Assembly (NCBI GenBank): GCA_022709905.1
Contig: JAKLHY010000029.1
Coordinates: 1 to 64,000, forward strand
Direction: 5' to 3'
Source of the DNA: Verrucomicrobiota bacterium
GTDB taxonomy: Bacteria; Verrucomicrobiota; Verrucomicrobiia; Limisphaerales; UBA1319
Length of the DNA: 64,000 bases
Below the pieces are notes generated by a model, which saw nothing but the letters and a program-made list of their open reading frames with translations, had not been told where the DNA came from and searched no databases. Position numbers and translations under genes: made by a program. Positions 1-6,310 of the stretch are shown one piece after another. How positions within the stretch are numbered: the first letter of the stretch is position 1; the number at the start of each line of letters is the position of its first letter.

Positions 1-118
1 ATGCTCGGCCCAAGCCGCCTTGGCCCCAGCCAAAATCCCTCGCCGCAGCACCCCGTGTAATTTTCAAACAGGCTCTAAGGGATCCAGAACGAAATGTATA
101 CTTTTGGAACAGGATAGT

Positions 119-655
119 TCAGGGCGCGGGTTTGAAGGAGAACTTCTGGCCTCCGACGCTTGCTTCAAACATCAGCCCGCCTTGACTCAGGGTAAAAATG
201 GCGACGCCTTGTTCATATTTGGCATTGGCGGAGGCGCCTTCCGCGGCCGCCACAGCGCTGGCCTGGGCGCTCAGGGCGAACTTGCCGCTCTTGAAACGAT
301 CGAGGGATTCCTGGGTTTCAAAAAAGACGACCTCGGCATAGACTTGCCCCCCCAATTGGAGGCCCAACGTGACCTGCGTCAGCTTGGATTCGCCAATCAG
401 CTTGCCTTTTTCGAAGACTTGGCCGGTGCCATGGGCGGCACCGATTCCGGCGGCACCTTTGGCGACCTTGGGAAAGACAACATAACCGTGGGCGGTCTCA
501 AAGAACTTGGCTAATCCACTGTCCATCTTGTGGAAATGCACAATGGCTTCTTTGACTTCGGATGATAATTTGGCCTCCTTTGACTCGGCATGGGTCTGTC
601 TTAAGCCAGCCAGGAGGATGGCAAAGCCTAGGAGGATTACGCAGGTTCTATTCAT
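119..655 (-). CDS. SYLF (Ysc84-like) lipid-binding domain protein, exported
   Basis: About 178 residues. The ATG at 655 opens a Sec-type signal peptide (hydrophobic VILLGFAILLAGL, then a plausible cleavage near HAES). A GTG two codons upstream is the only alternative start. The rest matches the SYLF/DUF500 family: a GYVVFPKVAKGAAGIGAAHG block, a GKLIGESKLTQVTLGLQLGG block and a Gly-rich end GGLMFEASVGGQKF. Eukaryotic relatives bind phosphoinositides; bacterial ones are exported proteins of unclear role. It is on the same strand as the zinc-ribbon gene at 736-1209 but separated from it by 80 bases that hold a plus-strand terminator-like hairpin. The family call is from recognised motifs; the function is not known. 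Confidence 0.85.
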   Translation of the reverse strand: MNRTCVILLGFAILLAGLRQTHAESKEAKLSSEVKEAIVHFHKMDSGLAKFFETAHGYVVFPKVAKGAAGIGAAHGTGQVFEKGKLIGESKLTQVTLGLQLGGQVYAEVVFFETQESLDRFKSGKFALSAQASAVAAAEGASANAKYEQGVAIFTLSQGGLMFEASVGGQKFSFKPAP

Positions 656-699
656 AAACACGCAAGGACGCCAATGGACCTTCAGGAACTTGAGGCGAT

Positions 700-723
700 C
701 CGGGAAGAGGCTCCCGGTTTTTT
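700..723 (+). terminator. Orphan terminator-like hairpin between two minus-strand genes
   Basis: The arms CCGGGA (700-705) and TCCCGG (712-717) form a perfect 6-bp stem with a 6-base loop, followed by six T (718-723) on the plus strand. Both flanking genes are on the minus strand, where no T-run follows the hairpin. It would therefore stop only a plus-strand transcript antisense to the SYLF gene. Confidence 0.45.
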
Positions 724-735
724 AACAGCATCCAA

Positions 736-1209
736 TCAGCCCTTGTAGACGATCATGATGCCAAAATCGGTCATCAACTGCCGTGTGGCAATGTCCATGT
801 GGGTGTAATTCAATGTGTTAATACTGATGATGTTTTCGTGACCGATTCGACCTAGAACCTCCGTGACCCGGTCGTCAAACCGATCATGACCGACCTCGAT
901 GCAGTCGGTATGGCGTATCGTTTTGATGCGGATCTTCTTATCGGTGTCCTTCGCTGCCACTTCAAGCGGCGGCAACGCCTTCTCAATCAGGACCTCAGTG
1001 GGAGCGTCATGCATGGGGACCGAGTAATGCCGGTGCTCCCGGGCGGCCGCCGAAGACGCAATGGGATTCATGGGGTGGATATTGGCCAAGTCAGGCGTTG
1101 GAACCTTAACAACCGCACCGCAGCCCGGGCATTCGACATCTGAACCGGCCCCCGCCGAATCCACCACCATTTCTTGTTTGCAGTTGGGACATTCGAACGT
1201 CAGATCCAT
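736..1209 (-). CDS. Zinc-ribbon protein of unknown function
   Basis: 157 residues. The N-terminus carries a four-cysteine zinc ribbon (CPNCKQEM near residues 8-15, then CPGCGAVVKVP near 28-38), as in many small regulatory or MJ0042-type ribbons. The middle is low in recognisable features. The C-terminal 65 residues (IRIKTIRHTDCIEVG onward) look like a compact alpha/beta domain that I do not recognise. There is no signal peptide, so it is likely cytoplasmic. The ATG at 1209 is supported by GAGAGGT a few bases upstream. The ribbon is clear; no substrate or partner can be inferred. Confidence 0.75.
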   Translation of the reverse strand: MDLTFECPNCKQEMVVDSAGAGSDVECPGCGAVVKVPTPDLANIHPMNPIASSAAAREHRHYSVPMHDAPTEVLIEKALPPLEVAAKDTDKKIRIKTIRHTDCIEVGHDRFDDRVTEVLGRIGHENIISINTLNYTHMDIATRQLMTDFGIMIVYKG

Positions 1210-1597
1210 AGTGACCTCTCAATCAATGTCGTGGCGTTGCTGGGTTTCCACCGGCATCACCCGGCAGGATGGCACCCTCATCGCATCTCAGTTTGAATCC
1301 CTTCCCTGAGGACCGAACGCGGTTCCGCACGGACTCGCTTCAAGATCTCCGGGATTCCCCAACCTTGCAGGGCAGGAATTCCGTCGTGCTTAGGTTTATT
1401 TTATGGGGTGGAAGAGCCAAAAGCCAGTAAAAACATCGGTCGATCCGGAGGTTTTTCCGATTGCGATTCGGAGGATTGACAAAAGCCCGAATTCTGATGA
1501 CAGTGACGCCCATTCGACCACGTGGATGAATAGACGTTTTCACAAACACGTCGGTCTGTTATTAGAAAACCGTATAACGCGTTCGACCAAGACAATC
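1210..1597. other. Intergenic region upstream of the FGE-cytochrome fusion gene
   Basis: About 390 bases between divergent genes (zinc ribbon on minus, fusion gene on plus). Open frames run through it, but none has convincing codon use or a ribosome site. I see a short GAAC-GCG-GTTC inverted repeat near 1315 and a TTGACA hexamer near 1477 with no good -10 partner. Presumably it holds promoters for both genes, but I cannot place them. Confidence 0.4.
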
Positions 1598-2803
1598 ATG
1601 AACCAGTATTTATCCTCCTCAACGGGCCAAGCGAGACTAGCCACCTTAGCGGCCGCGGTGGCTCTCGGCATTACGGGCGCCAGCGCCTTTGCGGCTGAAT
1701 TTGCCGGTTATACCGAGAAGATTCCGGGAACGACCATTTCCTTCGACTTGGTTGCCATTCCAGGCGGCTCGATCAAAACCGGAAGCCCTGAAGGCCAAGC
1801 GGGGCGCGACGCCAACGATCAGGCGGTCAAGGAAGTGACGGTCAAGCCCTTCTGGATGGGCAAATATGAAGTGACGTGGGCCGAGTTCTTGCCTTGGGTA
1901 TTCGCGGAAAAGGATGATGTGGACAAGGGCAAGGCTCAGGGGGTGACGCATCCCACCAAGCCCTATGGATCGGTCTACCGGGAACGTGGCGAAAAAGGAT
2001 TTCCCGCTTTGGGCATGTCGCAGCACGCCGCGGCAGAATTCTGCAAGTGGCTGAGCTTTAAAACCGGGAAGCAATACCGCCTGCCCACCGAGGCTGAATG
2101 GGAATACGCCTGCCGCGCGGGAGCGACAACGGCCTATTCCTGGGGTGACGATGCCTCGCAGGCCAAGGAGTATGGTTGGTTTGAAGGCAACTCGAAAGCC
2201 ACAACCCAACCGGTGGGCAAGCTCAAGCCCAACAAGTTTGGCCTGTATGACATCGTCGGGAATCTGGGCGAGTGGACCTTCAAAGACGACAAAGAGGCCC
2301 CGGGAGTGCTGCGGGGCGGCGGTTTCCCCGATCCTGTGGAAAAACTGCGCGCGGCGTCTCGTCAGATTGAGACCCCCGAGTGGAACGAATTGGATCCTCA
2401 GAGTCCTCCGAGCATCTGGTGGCTTTCGGCGGCGGATTTTGCAGGCTTTCGCATCGTACGTTCCGCCGAGGCGGATGCAGCGGCGGCTCCCGCGGCCGCG
2501 ACGGCAGCCGCAGCCACAACCGCCAGCGCTGGCGGCGGCGACAAGGTCCTCGCCAATTACACCAAGTACTGCCGCGGTTGTCACGGGGCGGACGGCAAAG
2601 GGCAGACGCCTTTGGGCAAGAAAATGAAATCGCGCGATTACACTGATCCCAAGGTGAAGGAGACTCTCAAGGATGACGCCATGTTCAAAGCGATCAAGGA
2701 AGGTTTGCATGTGGACGGCAAGGAAGTGATGCTGCCGTTTGCGGAAAAGCTGAGCGACAATGAGATCAAGGGTCTTGTCGATTACATGAAGGCCTTCAAA
2801 TAG
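1598..2803 (+). CDS. FGE/SUMF1-like domain fused to class I cytochrome c, exported
   Basis: 401 residues from the ATG at 1598, which begins a clear signal peptide (LATLAAAVALGITGASAFAAE). An in-frame open stretch upstream lacks protein character. Residues about 35-285 form a formylglycine-generating-enzyme-like fold: VAIPGGSIKTGSPEG, VTVKPFWMGKYEVTWAEF, YRLPTEAEWEYACRAG, GLYDIVGNLGEWTF, LRGGGF, AGFRIVRSA. The cysteine pair needed for sulfatase maturation is missing around the GNLGEW and RGGGF motifs, so formylglycine synthesis is unlikely. After an Ala-rich linker, residues about 315-401 are a cytochrome c with CRGCH heme attachment and a Met (KEVMLPF) as probable axial ligand. It lies directly upstream of a TAT-exported oxidoreductase, so a periplasmic redox role is inferred. 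Confidence 0.85.
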   Translation: MNQYLSSSTGQARLATLAAAVALGITGASAFAAEFAGYTEKIPGTTISFDLVAIPGGSIKTGSPEGQAGRDANDQAVKEVTVKPFWMGKYEVTWAEFLPWVFAEKDDVDKGKAQGVTHPTKPYGSVYRERGEKGFPALGMSQHAAAEFCKWLSFKTGKQYRLPTEAEWEYACRAGATTAYSWGDDASQAKEYGWFEGNSKATTQPVGKLKPNKFGLYDIVGNLGEWTFKDDKEAPGVLRGGGFPDPVEKLRAASRQIETPEWNELDPQSPPSIWWLSAADFAGFRIVRSAEADAAAAPAAATAAAATTASAGGGDKVLANYTKYCRGCHGADGKGQTPLGKKMKSRDYTDPKVKETLKDDAMFKAIKEGLHVDGKEVMLPFAEKLSDNEIKGLVDYMKAFK

Positions 2804-2885
2804 GCATTGACCGGTCCGGCGGGCTGGCGCCTGTCGTATCCCGCCGAACCGGAATCCTTTCCAAATCGAACCTAAACTCAATAAC

Positions 2886-4139
2886 ATGAACAAAATTATT
2901 CAAGCTCTGGATGGCGTCTCTCGACGTCACTTTCTCAAAAACACTTCTTTGGCGGTTGCCGGCGCGGCAGTGGTTCCGCACGTCATCACCGCCCAGGCGG
3001 CCGACAATACGCCGATCAAGGTCGGCTTGATCGGATGCGGCGGACGCGGGAAGGGAGCTGTTGAAGACGTCAAACAGGCGGATTCCAATGTCAAGATCAT
3101 TGCGGTTTCGGACGTGTTCAAGGATCGCGCCGACGGGGCGGGCAAGCAGTTTGGCGTCGCACCAGACATGGTGTTCAGCGGATTTGACGCCTATAAGAAG
3201 GTCCTTTCCATTCCGGAGATCAATTACGTGATCCTGGCCACACCCCCGGGATTCCGTCCCATTCATTTCCCGGCGGCGATCGACGCCGGCAAGCATGTGT
3301 TTATGGAAAAACCGGTGGCTGTGGACGGCCCTGGTCTCCGGGCGATGCTCAAGGCGGGCGAAATGGCCACCCAGAAGAAGCTTTGCGTGGTGGCCGGCAC
3401 GCAACGGCGCCATCAGAAATCCTACGTGGAAACCATCAAGCGGATTCAAGACGGCGCCATTGGCGACATTCTGTGCCTACGCGCTTATTGGAATCAGGGC
3501 TTCATTTGGAACAATCCCTGGAACGACCAGGTATCCGACATGGAAAACCATCTGCGGAACTGGTACCATTACCTATGGCTGTGCGGCGACCACATCGTGG
3601 AACAGCACGTTCATAACATTGACGTCTGCAACTGGGTCATGAACGACTTCCCGGTGAAAGCATACGGCACGGGGGGTCGGCAGATTCTCACCGGCAAGGG
3701 CCAGATCTATGATCACTTTGCCGTCGAGTTTGAGTACGCCAATGGGGTTCGGATGTTTAGCCAGTGCCGTCAGATCGGCGGGTGTTCGGATAGCGTCAGC
3801 GAAGCGGTTGTGGGCACCAAAGGCACCAGCAATCCCGGCGGATCGATCTCGGTCAAGGGCGGCGAAAGCTGGCGCGCGCCGGGTGGAAAGAATCCCTACG
3901 TGCAAGAGCATATTGACCTGATCGAAGCCATCCGCAGCGGCAATTATGTCAATGAAACCAAGAACGTTGTCGGCTCAACCCTGACGGCGATCATGGGCCG
4001 TGAATCCGCTTACAGCGGTCAGATCCTGGAACGCGACGCCGTGTTGAATTCCAAGATGAACACGATGCCTGCCACATTGGAATTCGGCTCGTTGCCGCCG
4101 GTGACGGTGCCGATGCCTGGCAAGTATAAACTGGTGTAA
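2886..4139 (+). CDS. Gfo/Idh/MocA family oxidoreductase, TAT-exported
   Basis: 417 residues. The twin-arginine motif SRRHFLK (residues 12-18) and an Ala-rich hydrophobic stretch predict folded export. A Rossmann nucleotide site GLIGCGGRGKGA lies near residues 48-59, the family EKP motif (MEKPVAVDG) near 140, and the C-terminal alpha/beta domain follows. Relatives are NAD(P)-dependent sugar, inositol or glucoside dehydrogenases; TAT-exported versions are abundant in Planctomycetes and Verrucomicrobia, where they probably carry a tightly bound cofactor. It starts 82 bases after the FGE-cytochrome gene, so they are probably co-transcribed, and it ends at the terminator at 4184-4215. The substrate is unknown. 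Confidence 0.9.
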   Translation: MNKIIQALDGVSRRHFLKNTSLAVAGAAVVPHVITAQAADNTPIKVGLIGCGGRGKGAVEDVKQADSNVKIIAVSDVFKDRADGAGKQFGVAPDMVFSGFDAYKKVLSIPEINYVILATPPGFRPIHFPAAIDAGKHVFMEKPVAVDGPGLRAMLKAGEMATQKKLCVVAGTQRRHQKSYVETIKRIQDGAIGDILCLRAYWNQGFIWNNPWNDQVSDMENHLRNWYHYLWLCGDHIVEQHVHNIDVCNWVMNDFPVKAYGTGGRQILTGKGQIYDHFAVEFEYANGVRMFSQCRQIGGCSDSVSEAVVGTKGTSNPGGSISVKGGESWRAPGGKNPYVQEHIDLIEAIRSGNYVNETKNVVGSTLTAIMGRESAYSGQILERDAVLNSKMNTMPATLEFGSLPPVTVPMPGKYKLV

Positions 4140-4183
4140 CTCCAGAGCCCGGCAGTTCCGCGACTGGCCGGGAAGCAACTTTT

Positions 4184-4215
4184 GGCCGGTTGACGATCTC
4201 AACCGGCCTTTTTTT
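4184..4215 (+). terminator. Strong intrinsic terminator after the oxidoreductase gene
   Basis: The perfect 10-bp stem GGCCGGTTGA (4184-4193) / TCAACCGGCC (4199-4208) has a 5-base loop and is followed by seven T (4209-4215). The ATG of the next gene begins at 4216, immediately after the T-run. Confidence 0.9.
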
Positions 4216-5280
4216 ATGAGCCTCTATTTACGATGGTTCTTATGCGGAAGCCTTCTTCTGGGGACCGTGCCGGTCTGGACAGGCTGTCGCACCTCACAGT
4301 TCTCCAAGTCGTTACAGCGTTTCAGCTATGCGGAACTCCACATGGCAACGGTGTTTAAAATCGTTGTTTATGCCCCGGATGAACACGCGGCAAATCAGGC
4401 CGCCGAAGCCGCTTATTATCGAATTAACCAGCTCGAAGACATATTGAGCGATTATGACCCGCGCAGCGAACTGATGCGGTTCTGCCAGCAGCCGGTTGGC
4501 CAGCCTGTGGCCTTAAGTCCGGATCTTTACGCCGTTTTGGATCGCGCCCAGCGGATGTCCCATGTCACCGGGGGGGCCTTTGACATTACTATTGGCCCGA
4601 TGACGCAGCTCTGGAGGGCCAGCCGCAAATCCCAACGCCTGCCCAGTGATGACCAGGTGGCCGCCGCTCGCGCCGCCACCGGCTATAAAAAACTGCGTCT
4701 CGACGCCCGGAATCAAACCGCCACGTTAATGGTCCCGGGCATGCGGCTGGATCCTGGCGGCATCGCGAAAGGTTACGCGGCCGATCAGGCTCTTCTCTTG
4801 CTGAGGCAACGCGGTTTGAGCCGGGCCATGGTGGCGGCGGGCGGGGATATCGCCATTGGAGATCCTCCTCCGGGCAAGAAAGGCTGGTCGATTGCGATCG
4901 ATTCACTCACCGAATCCACCCATCAAACAGCCCCTGTTTACTGGCTCAGGAATGCCGGCATATCCACATCGGGTGACACGTCCCAATATGTCGAAATCCA
5001 AGGCAAACGTTACTCGCACATCGTGGATTTCCGCACGGGCCTGGGCTTGACGGAGCGCATCGGAGTCTCCCTGGTGGCGCGCGATGCCACGACCAGCGAC
5101 GCGGGCGCAACCGCCATCAGCGTGCTCGGCGTTCGGCATGGATCGGACTGCGTTGAATCCCAGCCCGGATGGGCGGCGCGCGTGACTTTTCTCGAGAACA
5201 ACCACGTCCAAATCCGGGAAACGCGTCGTTTTCGCCATCTAGCGCCCGTTGTTCAGGACGACAACGAAAGCTTGCGCTAA
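4216..5280 (+). CDS. apbE: FAD:protein FMN transferase (ApbE), lipoprotein
   Basis: 354 residues. It transfers FMN from FAD to Thr/Ser of target flavoproteins (for example NqrB/C or RnfG/D type subunits) on the outer side of the membrane. The N-terminus is a lipoprotein signal with lipobox WTGC near residue 24. ApbE motifs are present: the MATVFKIVVYA strand, a DPRSELMRF block, GGAFDITIGPM, LDPGGIAKGYAADQA, MVAAGGDIAIG and HIVDFRTG, with metal and FAD-site residues in the last two. The ATG at 4216 is the only start that keeps the lipoprotein signal, but it abuts the preceding terminator and shows no ribosome-binding site. No recognisable flavinylation target is encoded in the window. Confidence 0.93.
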   Translation: MSLYLRWFLCGSLLLGTVPVWTGCRTSQFSKSLQRFSYAELHMATVFKIVVYAPDEHAANQAAEAAYYRINQLEDILSDYDPRSELMRFCQQPVGQPVALSPDLYAVLDRAQRMSHVTGGAFDITIGPMTQLWRASRKSQRLPSDDQVAAARAATGYKKLRLDARNQTATLMVPGMRLDPGGIAKGYAADQALLLLRQRGLSRAMVAAGGDIAIGDPPPGKKGWSIAIDSLTESTHQTAPVYWLRNAGISTSGDTSQYVEIQGKRYSHIVDFRTGLGLTERIGVSLVARDATTSDAGATAISVLGVRHGSDCVESQPGWAARVTFLENNHVQIRETRRFRHLAPVVQDDNESLR

Positions 5281-5320
5281 AAACGTGTTTTTTTCTGGGG
5301 AATGCCAAAAGACCTGTTTA

Positions 5321-6259
5321 ATGTCAGGGTTTGTGAGCACGGACTACGATCTGTTTCTGGATGGCACCATCCGGCATTTGAAGCGGCTGAAGGCGATGGG
5401 AACAAGATACGTCGCGGTGAACACGGAAATTCTCAACGCCTTGTCAACTCCCTTGCCCCGCCGCCGTTCTACCTCCCCGCCCCCGGATGTCCCCCTGACC
5501 GGGCCGCTTGTCCCAAACACGATCGATCGCCCCAGGGCGGGATCAGGCCAGCAGGCCGAACCCTCGGGTTCCGATCGAGTGTCGAAGTTGGCTTCAAACC
5601 CGCAACCGATCACACCCTCGGAACCGCAGGCCAAGGAAACCAAGGAAGCAGCGATGGAGACCCTGCGCAAGGAGGTGTTGGCCTGCCAGATCTGCCCCCA
5701 TTTGGCCCGGGCACGTCAACAGGTGGTTTTTGGGGTCGGGAACGTGCATGCGGATCTGATGTTCGTGGGTGAGGCTCCGGGCGCCGACGAAGACGAGCAG
5801 GGCGAACCCTTCGTGGGCAAGGCCGGGCAATTGCTCACTCGCATTATCCAAGCCATGGGATTATCGAGAGACCTGGTTTACATTGGAAACATTCTGAAAT
5901 GCCGGCCGGACACTCCGGGACAGACTTCGGGCAACCGCAAACCGACTCCCGAGGAAATGCAGACTTGTCTGCCACATTTGATCCGGCAGATTGAGATTAT
6001 CCAGCCCAAGGTCCTCGTGGCGTTGGGAGCTACCGCTGTGGAAGGGCTCCTGGGAAAAACCATCGGCATCACCAAATTGCGGGGAAATTTTCGAGAATAC
6101 CGCGGCATCCCGGTCATGCCCACCTATCATCCGGCCTATCTTCTTCGAAATCAAAGTCTGGCCACGAAACGCGAAGTCTGGGAAGACATGTTGCAGGTCA
6201 TGGAGAAAATCGGACTTCCGATCAGTGAAAAACAGCGGAAGTTCTTTCTCAAATCCTGA
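5321..6259 (+). CDS. Uracil-DNA glycosylase, family 4 (Fe-S type)
   Basis: 312 residues from the ATG at 5321; an upstream in-frame ATG at 5249 would overlap apbE. The enzyme removes uracil from DNA. The conserved core begins near residue 112. It has ACQICPHLARAR (first two cluster cysteines), the active-site loop GEAPGADEDEQGEPFVG, GNILKCRPD (third cysteine), a later TCLPH cysteine, and the HPAYLLR motif near the end. The four cysteines fit the 4Fe-4S cluster of family 4/5 enzymes. The first 110 residues are a variable, Pro-rich extension whose N-terminal part is common in relatives often annotated as phage SPO1 DNA polymerase-related. It is followed after about 50 bases by a helicase, so a small repair operon is plausible. 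Confidence 0.9.
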   Translation: MSGFVSTDYDLFLDGTIRHLKRLKAMGTRYVAVNTEILNALSTPLPRRRSTSPPPDVPLTGPLVPNTIDRPRAGSGQQAEPSGSDRVSKLASNPQPITPSEPQAKETKEAAMETLRKEVLACQICPHLARARQQVVFGVGNVHADLMFVGEAPGADEDEQGEPFVGKAGQLLTRIIQAMGLSRDLVYIGNILKCRPDTPGQTSGNRKPTPEEMQTCLPHLIRQIEIIQPKVLVALGATAVEGLLGKTIGITKLRGNFREYRGIPVMPTYHPAYLLRNQSLATKREVWEDMLQVMEKIGLPISEKQRKFFLKS

Positions 6260-6310
6260 CGGGCTGTGCCTTGCTTGCGGAGCAAGGCGGGCTTCGGATA
6301 TGTTTTGGTC

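Noticed and set aside
1..118. Plus-strand frame MLGPSRLGPSQNPSPQHPV ending at position 60
   Set aside because: Could be the end of a gene cut by the window edge, but too short and featureless to call.
1646..2893. 415-codon open frame on the minus strand
   Set aside because: Antisense to the FGE-cytochrome c gene; rich in Arg, Gly and Leu with no domain.
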